Assembly (NCBI GenBank): GCA_018240465.1
Contig: JAFEFS010000003.1
Location: forward strand, 1 to 40,423
Source of the DNA: Pseudomonadota bacterium
GTDB taxonomy: Bacteria; Pseudomonadota; Gammaproteobacteria; Xanthomonadales; Rhodanobacteraceae
Direction of reading: 5' to 3'
Length of the DNA stretch: 40,423 nt
Shown: piece by piece, positions 22,548 through 29,757 of the stretch
Layout of the letters: each line of letters opens with the position of its first letter
Position numbering within the stretch: the first letter of the stretch is position 1
Notes under the pieces: generated by a model
Databases searched by the model: none
What the model was told of the DNA's origin: nothing
Seen by the model: the letters and a program-made list of their open reading frames with translations, nothing else
Program-made: the position numbers and the translations under genes

Positions 22548-23485
22548 CAAAGTTTCTCCGCCACGCGCAGCACCGCGCTGCGGGCGCGCGGATTCGCCGC
22601 GGTTTCCGCATCGCCGGGCAGTTGCGCACCGCCGATCACCTTCAGGCGCAGCGCCGTCGCCGGCGGTGGCGGCAGGCCGCGGCGCACCGGCGGCGCCTGC
22701 GATTCGTCACGCAGGAAGTGCTTGACCGCGCGGTCCTCGAGCGAATGGAAGCTGATCACGGCGAGGCGTCCCCCCGGCTTGAGCCGGTCGGTCGCCGCGC
22801 GCAGACCGCGCGCAATCGCGTCGAGCTCGCCGTTGACGCGGATGCGCAGCGCCTGGAACGTGCGCGTGGCCGGATGCTTGTTCGCTTCGCGCCGGCCGAG
22901 CGTGCGCTCGATCAGATCGGCGAGCTCGAGCGTACGCGCGATCGGAGCTTCCGCGCGGCGCGCCACGATCGCGCGCGCGATGCGCCGGCTCATGCGTTCT
23001 TCGCCGTACTGCCACAGCACGTCCGCAATCTCCTTCTCCTGCGCGCCGGCGAGGAATTCCGCCGCGCTGACGCCGGTACTCGTGTCCATGCGCATGTCGA
23101 GCGGCGCGTCGGCGCGAAAACTGAAGCCGCGCGCGGCCTCGTCGAGCTGCGGCGAGGACACGCCCAGATCGAGCAGCACGCCGTCGAGTCCGTCGCGCGT
23201 CGCCTCCCAATCGGCGAGATCGGCGAAGTTGCCGTGGCGGATGCCCACGCGCGCGTCGTCGCCGAACTCGTCCCGCGCGTGCGCGACCGCGGCCGGGTCG
23301 CGATCCATCAGCAGCAACTTTCCCGCCGCTCCGAGCCGGGCAAGTACCGCCCGCGCATGACCGCCACGGCCGAAGGTTCCGTCCAGATAGGTTCCGTTCT
23401 CGCGCACACGCAATCCCTGCACCGCTTCGTTCAACATCACCGGCAGATGGGCCGGCCCCGCCGCTGCGCCTTCGTTCTCATTCAT
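22547..23485 (-). CDS. rsmH: 16S rRNA (cytosine-1402 N4) methyltransferase
   Basis: SAM-dependent methyltransferase modifying C1402 of 16S rRNA (formerly MraW). Motifs: [10 protein letters not shown], the SAM motif [39 protein letters not shown], and [15 protein letters not shown]. With the ATG at 23485 the protein has 312 residues and a short N-terminus typical of xanthomonad RsmH. A GTG at 23515 would overlap the mraZ stop as GTGA and add ten residues; both starts are plausible. Confidence 0.95.
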   Translation of the reverse strand: MNENEGAAAGPAHLPVMLNEAVQGLRVRENGTYLDGTFGRGGHARAVLARLGAAGKLLLMDRDPAAVAHARDEFGDDARVGIRHGNFADLADWEATRDGLDGVLLDLGVSSPQLDEAARGFSFRADAPLDMRMDTSTGVSAAEFLAGAQEKEIADVLWQYGEERMSRRIARAIVARRAEAPIARTLELADLIERTLGRREANKHPATRTFQALRIRVNGELDAIARGLRAATDRLKPGGRLAVISFHSLEDRAVKHFLRDESQAPPVRRGLPPPPATALRLKVIGGAQLPGDAETAANPRARSAVLRVAEKL

Positions 23486-23511
23486 CGTCGGGGCGCATGC
23501 GGTTCGTGCAC

Positions 23512-23958
23512 TCACAATTTCAGATCCAGCATTTCCTCGGAGAGGTCGCCCTCACCGATGGTCTGGCGGATCTTGTTCAGGTGGGCCTGTTCGCTCCACA
23601 ACTCGAACTTCGCGTTCATGCCGAGCAGGATCGCTCGCTTCTCGATGCCGGCCGCCGCACGCTGGCTCGCCGGAACGAGCACGCGCGCGGAGCCGTCGGG
23701 CTCGACCTGCGCCGCGGCGCCGACCAGCTTCAACTGCAGGTCGCGATGCACGCGCTTGACGCTGGACAACACGTTGACCTGGTCGCGCACCTTCTCCCAC
23801 TCGGTCTGCGGAAACAGCCACAGGCAGCCATGCTCGAACGGGTTGTAGGTGAACACGAGGCGATTCGCGCACGCGGACGCGACCAGGTCACGATAGGCGG
23901 TAGGCAGCGCCAATCGTCCCTTGTCGTCCAGCGTGACGGCGGTTTCGCCCTGAAACAT
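23512..23958 (-). CDS. mraZ: Transcriptional regulator MraZ
   Basis: DNA-binding regulator and first gene of the division/cell-wall cluster. 148 residues with two AbrB/MazE-like repeats: [21 protein letters not shown] at the N-terminus and a second, diverged copy around [18 protein letters not shown]. The ATG at 23958 lies directly below four MraZ boxes and a sigma70-type promoter, so autoregulation of the cluster is likely, as shown for E. coli MraZ. No strong ribosome-binding site is visible before the start. Confidence 0.97.
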   Translation of the reverse strand: MFQGETAVTLDDKGRLALPTAYRDLVASACANRLVFTYNPFEHGCLWLFPQTEWEKVRDQVNVLSSVKRVHRDLQLKLVGAAAQVEPDGSARVLVPASQRAAAGIEKRAILLGMNAKFELWSEQAHLNKIRQTIGEGDLSEEMLDLKL

Positions 23959-23970
23959 GGTCGGTGAATC

Positions 23971-24004
23971 CCACTAAAAACCACAAAATCCCACTAACCG
24001 CCAC
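23971..24004 (-). promoter_or_regulatory. MraZ operator: four GTGG boxes at 10-bp spacing
   Basis: On the - strand GTGG recurs at exactly 10-bp intervals: GTGGCGGTTA, GTGGGATTTT, GTGGTTTTTA, GTGGGATTCA (+ strand ccac at 23971, 23981, 23991 and 24001). This matches the known MraZ-binding arrangement of GTGG(G) direct repeats one helical turn apart. The boxes overlap the -10 and the likely start site, which suits repression. Confidence 0.9.
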
Positions 24005-24031
24005 AATATCGACGGCATACAGGGCTGTCAA
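24003..24031 (-). promoter_or_regulatory. Sigma70-type promoter of the division/cell-wall cluster
   Basis: Consensus -35 TTGACA (24031-24026) and -10 TATTGT (24008-24003) with a 17-bp spacer on the - strand. Predicted transcription start near 23996, about 38 bases before the mraZ start codon. Confidence 0.88.
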
Positions 24032-24297
24032 GGAAAAATTGCTTTGCAGATCAAGGAGAAGCGCAGGGGTTGATGGCTATTTCGTGCGCTTTCTGAGGAA
24101 ACAACAAAAGGTGATTGAATTCACGCAAGTTTTCCCAGATGAATCAGGTCGCTGCCGCGACGGATTCATGCACTCATGGAACGGGACGCACCACCGCCCC
24201 ACGCCGATTTGCGCGGAATATACAATTGTAAATCAATACAAGTATACAAATCCGCACGCACGCGGATGCCGCGTATCGCAGCCGGCGATCGCGCCGG
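24032..24297. other. Gene-free stretch between the mraZ promoter and the membrane-fusion gene
   Basis: No convincing coding frame on either strand. It holds an AT-rich patch with tacaattgta (24221-24230) and ttgta-N6-tacaa (24226-24241), which could be a regulator site, and a GC-rich hairpin ccggcg-atcg-cgccgg (24282-24297) that abuts the stop codon of the membrane-fusion gene. That hairpin lacks a T-tract on the - strand. Confidence 0.5.
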
Positions 24298-25542
24298 TCA
24301 ATCGGCCACGGTCAACGTGGTCTTGGCGTACAACGCCTGGTCCAACCCGATCGCGAAACGGTCGCCCGGACGCGCGCCGGAACGGATCTCCACGTATTTG
24401 CCGGACGGTGCGCCGAACTGGATGCGATGGCGGTGCAGCTCGTTGCCGCTGAGCAGGTAGATGTCGCGTTCCTTGAACGGCTGGATGTCGTCGGCACGCT
24501 CGACGTAGATCGCCTCGCTTGTCGGCGCACCCTCGATGTCGCCGGCCAGCGATTCGGCCGCGCGTACGCCGAACGGCAGCGGCTCGCTCGGCGCGACGTC
24601 GACCTGGACCGAATCGTCGCGCACCTTCGGATCGATGCGCACGACCGTGCCGCGCACCGCCTTGCCCTGCACGTACAACGTCGCCTTGTTGCCATGCGCG
24701 ATCGACGGCGCCTTGGCCTGCGGAATCTTGAGCGCGGCGATCAGGTCGTTGCTGCTCGAGACAAGCGCTAGCTTCTCGCCCGGCGACACCGCCTGGCCGA
24801 GCTCGACGAACACGTCCTGCACCGGGCCGTCGACCGAACTCCTGATCTTCAGTTCGTCGAGCTTGGACTGCGCCAGATCCAGCCCCTCGCGCGCCTGCTT
24901 GAGCGCCTCCTCCTTGATCGCGATGCGCGAGGCACCGAGATCATGTGCGAGGCCGCTGCGATCCGCCTGCTCGGCGACCTGCGAGCGCAGGCCGGCGACC
25001 TTCGCGTCCGCACGCGCCATCTCGAGCTTGGATACGATGCCACGCTCGGTCAGCGGGCGCAGCGCATCACGCTCGTGCGCCTCGATCGCGAGCTGGCGCT
25101 CGAGCTCCTTCTGCCGGCTGGCCTGCGCCATCGCTTCGACCTTCTCGCTCAGCACCGCCTCCTTGAGATCGAGGTTCGCCTTCTCCAGCGCGACGCGCGC
25201 GGCCGACGTCTGCTCGGCAAGACGGCTGTTGGTCAGACGGAACAGGACTTCGCCCTTCTTCACCATCATGCCGGGGGCGACGAGCATCTCCTCGACCGTG
25301 CCCGACGCCGGCGAGGCGAGCAGTTTCTTTTCTTTCTCCACAAAGACACCGGACGCCGCAACCGGCACGACCAGGTCGCCCTGCTGCACCAGCACGGTCT
25401 CGAGATTGCGGCGCAGAACCACCGTGTTGTGCTGCATCCAGCGCCAGGCGAAGGAAAGCGCGACGACGGCCGCCAAGCCACAGGCGCCCAGACCCAGAGA
25501 CAGGAGCGCGCGGCGGGAGGTAAGACGGGACTTCAGGTTCAT
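24298..25542 (-). CDS. Periplasmic adaptor / membrane-fusion protein (HlyD/MacA-like), orphan
   Basis: Predicted adaptor subunit of a tripartite efflux or secretion system. 414 residues: one N-terminal membrane span (about 12-34), a split lipoyl-type domain (LLASPASGTVEEMLVAPGMMVKKGEVL and later IRSSVDGPVQDVFVELGQAVSPGEKL), a long alpha-helical hairpin between them (about 105-230) and a C-terminal beta-barrel/membrane-proximal region. The ATG at 25542 has GGAAG upstream; a start at 25590 is less likely. No ABC or RND transporter and no outer-membrane channel is adjacent: neighbours are mraZ and rnpB. The substrate cannot be told. Confidence 0.85.
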   Translation of the reverse strand: MNLKSRLTSRRALLSLGLGACGLAAVVALSFAWRWMQHNTVVLRRNLETVLVQQGDLVVPVAASGVFVEKEKKLLASPASGTVEEMLVAPGMMVKKGEVLFRLTNSRLAEQTSAARVALEKANLDLKEAVLSEKVEAMAQASRQKELERQLAIEAHERDALRPLTERGIVSKLEMARADAKVAGLRSQVAEQADRSGLAHDLGASRIAIKEEALKQAREGLDLAQSKLDELKIRSSVDGPVQDVFVELGQAVSPGEKLALVSSSNDLIAALKIPQAKAPSIAHGNKATLYVQGKAVRGTVVRIDPKVRDDSVQVDVAPSEPLPFGVRAAESLAGDIEGAPTSEAIYVERADDIQPFKERDIYLLSGNELHRHRIQFGAPSGKYVEIRSGARPGDRFAIGLDQALYAKTTLTVAD

Positions 25543-25764
25543 GGCAATCTTCCATCGCTTGTACCCGGGTCCGCTTGCGCGGACGCCCACAGACGGGCAC
25601 AGCGATTTTCATTCGACGGGGCATCGGTCGTTGTGCGCGGCACCCAGCCGGCGCGCAACCGGCCGCGGCGCTTGGACAGCGCAGCGGATGCGATAGTTCC
25701 CGGACGCTGCCTCGCCAACGGCGGTTCCGCAACCGCAACCCATCTTCATTTTTGCGGAAAACTG

Positions 25765-25812
25765 CCGCCACGGATGGCGGCCTTTCGACTTCACGCAGTC
25801 CTGGATGAGCGC
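25765..25812. repeat. Hairpin repeat copy B, downstream of rnpB
   Basis: Related to the dciA-lpxC double hairpin at 6941-6987, matching roughly 70% of bases. Its first hairpin is intact (gccgcca-cgga-tggcggc, 25764-25781); the second keeps GGATGA but has lost pairing. It lies between the rnpB T-tract and the upstream region of the membrane-fusion gene. Confidence 0.65.
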
Positions 25813-25820
25813 AAAAAAAA

Positions 25821-26169
25821 GGAGTCGGCCTGTAAGCCGGGTTTTGTCGTTGGACAGTCATTCCTCTAGGCTCACCGTCGCCGATGAGCTCGAGCAACCT
25901 ACCCGGGAGCGACGCGGGCCGCGCCATGCTCCCCTATTCGGTCTTGCTCCGGGTGGAGTTTACCGTGCCACGCGACGTTGTCCCCGCGCGCGGTGCGCTC
26001 TTACCGCACCGTTTCACCCTTGCCTGATCCCTTGCGGGCCATCGGCGGTCTGTTCTCTGTTGCACTGGTCGTCGGCTCACGCCGCCCAGGTGTTACCTGG
26101 CACCCTGCCCTGTGGAGCCCGGACTTTCCTCGAGACGCTTGCGCGCCGCGCGACTGTCCGGCCGACTCC
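25821..26169 (-). ncRNA. rnpB: RNase P RNA (bacterial type A)
   Basis: Catalytic RNA that matures tRNA 5' ends. On the - strand the conserved 5' block gaggaaagtccgggctccac, then cagggcagggtgccaggtaa, a central ggatcaggcaagggtgaaac-type block, ggtaaactccacccggagca, and near the 3' end the aacccggctta segment are all present in order. The ends pair as helix P1: GGAGTCGGCC (26169-26160) with GGCCGACTCC (25830-25821). About 349 nt, close to the E. coli length. A run of eight T (- strand, 25820-25813) follows directly and should end transcription. Confidence 0.97.
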
Positions 26170-26176
26170 GCCGTGG

Positions 26177-26205
26177 ATTTTAGCCGATCCGGCCCGGGTT
26201 TGCAG
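26177..26205 (-). promoter_or_regulatory. rnpB promoter
   Basis: On the - strand CTGCAA (26205-26200), a 17-bp spacer and TAAAAT (26182-26177) stand 7-8 bases before the predicted RNA 5' end at 26169, the right position for a sigma70-type promoter. The -35 is weak. Confidence 0.65.
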
Positions 26206-26216
26206 ACCGGCCCGCA

Positions 26217-27092
26217 TCACGCAGCCTCGCGCAACGCCGTCTGCCAATGCGCGCGCAGCTCGCGATTGAAATCCTGCCAACGTTCTTCGGGGAAGAAGAT
26301 GCGCGCGCCTTCGTACTCGACGCGCTTGCGCGTACCGGGAATCGTTGCTTCGAGCCAGCGCGACCAGCTCGTGTCGAAGTAGACATCATCCGTGCCCCAG
26401 ACGATCAGCGTCGGCGCGGTGAACACCTTGAGCCGATCTTCGATCGCACGCGTGTGCTTGTTGTCGAACGCAGCGAGGAAGCGTTCGAGATTACGCAGGC
26501 GCTGCGGGCTGCGCAGGAACGGACGCAGATAGATTTCGACATCCGCATCGCCGAGCCGTTGTGGATGCTCGTACGCCGGACCGAGCGCCTCGGGCGAACG
26601 ATAGATGCACTTGTCCGCAAGCATCGCCTCAAGCGTGCCACGCAGTCCTCCGTCGGCGGCCATCGCGAGGAACGGCTTGAACGCTTCGGGCGGCCAGTTG
26701 TCGTGCGTGTCGCAGTCGGTCAGGGTGAGGCTGCGCACGCGCTGCGGATGCAGTGCGGCGAAGATCTGCGCGATGCCACCGCCGCTGTCGTTGCCGACGA
26801 GATCGACCTGGGCGATGCCGAGCGCGTCGAGGAACTGCGCGAGCATGTTCGCGTTCGCGGTCACCGACACGTCTTGTTCGGGCAGGATCTCGGTGTCGCC
26901 GTGCGCAAGCAGGTCGACCGCGATGCAGCGGCGCACATCGGACAATCCGGCGAGCTGATGCCGCCAGAGATGACCGTTGAGCAATACGCCGTGGACGAAC
27001 AGGGCAACGGGACCGCAGCCCTGCTCCACGTAGCCGATCGTGCCGGACGCCGTGCGCACGCTGCGTCGGATCGGGGCGGCTCGCGTATTCAT
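26217..27092 (-). CDS. Alpha/beta hydrolase with Asp nucleophile and no catalytic His in the usual place
   Basis: 291-residue alpha/beta-hydrolase fold protein. Oxyanion-hole motif VHG (33-35); nucleophile elbow LVGNDSGGG with Asp102 at the nucleophile position, as in haloalkane dehalogenases and epoxide hydrolases; acid candidates D235/D236 in IVWGTDD. The C-terminal segment where the catalytic His normally stands reads YEGARIFFPEERW: the expected Gly-His pair is Arg264-Ile265. Substrate unknown; the enzyme may use another mechanism or be non-hydrolytic. It follows the 49-residue Cys-rich gene by four bases and is probably co-transcribed with it. Confidence 0.85.
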   Translation of the reverse strand: MNTRAAPIRRSVRTASGTIGYVEQGCGPVALFVHGVLLNGHLWRHQLAGLSDVRRCIAVDLLAHGDTEILPEQDVSVTANANMLAQFLDALGIAQVDLVGNDSGGGIAQIFAALHPQRVRSLTLTDCDTHDNWPPEAFKPFLAMAADGGLRGTLEAMLADKCIYRSPEALGPAYEHPQRLGDADVEIYLRPFLRSPQRLRNLERFLAAFDNKHTRAIEDRLKVFTAPTLIVWGTDDVYFDTSWSRWLEATIPGTRKRVEYEGARIFFPEERWQDFNRELRAHWQTALREAA

Positions 27093-27096
27093 GGCG

Positions 27097-27246
27097 TCAG
27101 ACCTGTTTCTGCGCCGATGCGTGCGCTTCCTTGAGCTTCTGCGCGCATTCCTCGCAGCACACCTCGACGGTCTTGCCGCCGATCTTCACCTGAATCGCGT
27201 TCGCATCGAGCGGATAGTCGCAAGCCGCACAAGTCTTGGTGGTCAT
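27097..27246 (-). CDS. Small Cys-rich protein, likely metal-binding
   Basis: 49-residue protein beginning MTTKTCAACDYPLDANAIQV. Cysteines form CxxC (positions 6 and 9) and CCxxC (30, 31, 34), framing a short beta-hairpin-like segment (VKIGGKTVEVCC); the tail is a charged helix. This resembles TRASH/YHS-type zinc or heavy-metal-binding domains. The ATG at 27246 has a ribosome-binding site (GAAGAGAG) and the stop is four bases before the hydrolase start, supporting a real gene in an operon. The function is not known; a metal chaperone or sensor role is a guess. Confidence 0.82.
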   Translation of the reverse strand: MTTKTCAACDYPLDANAIQVKIGGKTVEVCCEECAQKLKEAHASAQKQV

Positions 27247-27339
27247 GACATTCTCTCTTCGTTGGCGCCCGACGTCCGGGCAGGCGCATTAGGCCACCGC
27301 AGGGAATGACCCGCTGTCAGAATCTTTAGTGATCTGCGG

Positions 27340-28176
27340 CTACGCGGATTTGCGCAGCGCCGCTTGCCGGAATTCCGTCGGCGAGCGCCCGTAGGTCTGC
27401 TGGAACGCGGCGCTGAAGTGGCTGTGGCTGGAGAAGCCCAGTTCGAGGCCCAGCGCACTCAGGTCGTCGTACTGCGCGATCAGGTCGAGCGCGCGCGCGA
27501 GGCGCAGACGCAACTGGTAACGATACAGCGGCAGGCCTTCGACTTGCTGGAAACTCTGGGTCAGATAGACCGGCGAGACGCCCACGTCGGCGGCGATCTC
27601 GGCCAACGTCCAGCGCCGCGCGAGATCGCCGCTCAGCACGAGCTTGGCGCGATCGACCAGACGCTGGCGCCCCATGCTCGCCGCCGCCGCATGCGTCGTG
27701 CGCGGCCCGAGCGCACGCTGCGCGAGCGTCAACGCGAGACCTTCGGCTTCGAGCGGCTCGGCGATGCCCGCGCGCAGGCTGTGCCGCAGCAGCGCGACCA
27801 GCGCCTGGGCGCGCGCATCGATGCGCAGGCGCTGGCGGCGGAAGCGCAACGGCACGCCTTCGTGCAGCAAGGCCGGCGGCGCGATTTCGCGCAACAGGTT
27901 CTCGTCTACCGCGACGACGAGGCTCGCGTCACCGCCATCGACCGGATGGCTGACACTGTAGCCTTCCTGCGCGTTGAACAGCAGCACCTGGCTCGCGTCG
28001 GCCACCGCCTCATCGCGGCCGACGTGGCGCACGTAGACACCGCGGTACGGAAAGACCAGATGCGTCGCGGCCGCGCATTCCTCCGCGCTCTTGTGCCGGC
28101 AATCGCCGCGGCAGTACACGTCGCGCACGGTGACCGTCGGGGTTCTCAGCAATGTCTGGACGGTGAATTCGGACAT
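27340..28176 (-). CDS. AraC-family transcriptional regulator
   Basis: 278 residues. The N-terminal ~165 residues form a sensor-like region with a Cys-rich start (VYCRGDCRHKSAEECA, Cys at about 22, 26 and 34). The C-terminus is a clear AraC/XylS double helix-turn-helix: TLAEIAADVGVSPVYLTQSF and LSALGLELGFSSHSHFSAAF followed by YGRSPTEFR. The ATG at 28176 starts MSEFTVQTLLRTPT. It lies upstream of the Cys-rich protein and hydrolase genes on the same strand (93-bp gap), so it may regulate them. The ligand is unknown; the cysteines suggest metal or redox sensing. Confidence 0.9.
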   Translation of the reverse strand: MSEFTVQTLLRTPTVTVRDVYCRGDCRHKSAEECAAATHLVFPYRGVYVRHVGRDEAVADASQVLLFNAQEGYSVSHPVDGGDASLVVAVDENLLREIAPPALLHEGVPLRFRRQRLRIDARAQALVALLRHSLRAGIAEPLEAEGLALTLAQRALGPRTTHAAAASMGRQRLVDRAKLVLSGDLARRWTLAEIAADVGVSPVYLTQSFQQVEGLPLYRYQLRLRLARALDLIAQYDDLSALGLELGFSSHSHFSAAFQQTYGRSPTEFRQAALRKSA

Positions 28177-28226
28177 GGCTGGACTCTGAGGATGCGGGAC
28201 ATCGTACTCGCCTTCGCGATCGCGCG

Positions 28227-28802
28227 TCAGAAATCGATGCGCATCGCATAGCGGCGCTTCGAGGGGTGCGTGACTTCCCTGAAGCCGGCCGCCCTGAATG
28301 CGCCGACCGCGCCGACGTGCAGTTCGCCCCAGGTGATCTCCTCGCCGCGCGTGACCATCGGATAGCCCTCGATCGCCGCCGCACCGTGCCGCCGCGCATG
28401 CTCGACGGCGGCTGCGGCCAGCGCATAACTGACGCCGCGACGGCGATAGCCGACGCGCACGACGAAACACACGACGGCCCAGACGGTCGCATCCTCCTTG
28501 TCTTCTCGGCGCTCCGCCCAGGGTACGGGCGAGTTGCGCAGCGGGGCGAACTGGCGCCGCCGGCCGAGCCGGCACCAGCCGACCGGCTCGTCCCCGACAT
28601 AGGCGATCAAGCCCGGCGCGGCCGCGCGTGCCTTGACGACTTCCTCGTGCAGAAAATCCCGGCGCAGGTCGCGCGGCATGTGCCAATACTCGCGCATCGG
28701 CAGGATCGCGCGCTGGCATTGGCAAGCCGCCGCACCGCCGCGCGTACCGAACACCGTCTGCAGATCCTTCCATCGCGCCGCGTCGGCCGGAACGATCTCA
28801 AT
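28227..28802 (-). CDS. GNAT-family N-acetyltransferase, start codon unclear
   Basis: Predicted acetyl-CoA-dependent acetyltransferase. Recognisable: PVGWCRLGRR, WAVVCFVVRVGYRRRGVSYAL (the acetyl-CoA-binding R-x-x-G region, residues near the middle) and GFREVTHPSKRRYAM at the C-terminus. The family-like N-terminus IEIVPADAARWKDLQTVFG has no ATG, GTG or TTG before it in frame after the rsmI stop at 28810. Options: an ATT start at 28802 (191 residues), CTG at 28763, or GTG at 28754 with AAGGA nine bases upstream, which would drop conserved-looking residues. Substrate unknown. Confidence 0.75.
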   Translation of the reverse strand: MEIVPADAARWKDLQTVFGTRGGAAACQCQRAILPMREYWHMPRDLRRDFLHEEVVKARAAAPGLIAYVGDEPVGWCRLGRRRQFAPLRNSPVPWAERREDKEDATVWAVVCFVVRVGYRRRGVSYALAAAAVEHARRHGAAAIEGYPMVTRGEEITWGELHVGAVGAFRAAGFREVTHPSKRRYAMRIDF

Positions 28803-28809
28803 GCCTCCA

Positions 28810-29673
28810 TCACGCGTCCTCCCTGCCGTGCGTCGCGTACAGCGCCTTGCGCGGCGCGCCGGTGATCTCGGCGGCGAGCTTGGCCGCACGGCTCGGCGGC
28901 AGCTCGGCGCTGAGGATTTGGTAGACGCGCATGCCTTCGGCGAGGACGGCCGCGGCATCGTCGCCGTCCGTGCCCTTCACCAGCACGACGAATTCGCCGC
29001 GCTGCTGGTTTGCATCGTCGCCGACACGTTCGGACAACTGCGCGAGGGTGCCGTCGAGCACGGTTTCGAACTGCTTGGTCAGTTCGCGCGCGACGACCGC
29101 CTCGCGTTCGCCGCCGAACTCGGCGACCAGATCGTGCAAGGTTTCGACGATGCGATGGCTGGATTCGTAGAAGATCAGCGTGCGCGTCTCGCCGCGCAGG
29201 GTTTGCAGCGTGGCGCGGCGCGCGGCGGACTTCGCCGGCAGGAACCCCTCGAACACGAAACGATCGGACGGCAGACCCGCCGCCGACAACGCCGCGATCG
29301 CGGCACATGCGCCGGGAATCGGCGACACGGCGACGCCGGCTGCGCGCGCCGCGCGCACCAGGCGATAGCCGGGATCGCTGACCAGCGGCGTGCCCGCGTC
29401 GCTGATCAGCGCGATGTTCGCGCCGGCCTGCATGCGGCGCACGAGATCGGCGCCGGCCTCGCGTTCGTTGTGTTCGTGCAGCGCCACCGTGCGTGTGGCG
29501 ATGCCGTGATGGCGCAACAGCGCGGCGCTGTGGCGGGTATCCTCGGCCGCGATCAGGTCGGCCTGCGCCAGCGTCGCGCGCGCGCGCGGGCTCAGGTCGT
29601 CGAGATTGCCGATCGGCGTTGCGACGACGAACAGTCTGCCGCCCGCCACCGGTTTGTCGTCCTGCCTGCTCAT
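28810..29673 (-). CDS. rsmI: 16S rRNA (cytidine-1402 2'-O) methyltransferase
   Basis: SAM-dependent methyltransferase that 2'-O-methylates C1402 of 16S rRNA, the same nucleotide methylated by RsmH, also encoded in this window. 287 residues: LFVVATPIGNLDDLSPRA, AEDTRHSA, ISDAGTPLVSDPGYRLV, SPIPGACAAIAAL and FYESSHRIVETL are family hallmarks. The ATG at 29673 gives the usual N-terminus. It is divergent from lpoA, as in the E. coli rsmI/lpoA locus. Confidence 0.97.
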   Translation of the reverse strand: MSRQDDKPVAGGRLFVVATPIGNLDDLSPRARATLAQADLIAAEDTRHSAALLRHHGIATRTVALHEHNEREAGADLVRRMQAGANIALISDAGTPLVSDPGYRLVRAARAAGVAVSPIPGACAAIAALSAAGLPSDRFVFEGFLPAKSAARRATLQTLRGETRTLIFYESSHRIVETLHDLVAEFGGEREAVVARELTKQFETVLDGTLAQLSERVGDDANQQRGEFVVLVKGTDGDDAAAVLAEGMRVYQILSAELPPSRAAKLAAEITGAPRKALYATHGREDA

Positions 29674-29702
29674 GCCATGCGCCTGAATGGAACCACAGAT
29701 AG

Positions 29703-29730
29703 TTTAGCCGCCCCATGCTTCCGCTATCAT
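29703..29730 (+). promoter_or_regulatory. Candidate lpoA promoter
   Basis: TATCAT at 29725-29730 with TTTAGC at 29703-29708 (16-bp spacer), 28 bases before the lpoA start. The -35 is weak; it sits in the 84-bp gap between divergent rsmI and lpoA. Confidence 0.5.
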
Positions 29731-29757
29731 GCGTGCACACCCAGGACGGATCTTTTC

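Noticed and set aside
25821..26169. Protein-coding frames over the rnpB region
   Set aside because: The conserved RNase P RNA blocks and closing P1 helix explain the sequence; the frames are chance.
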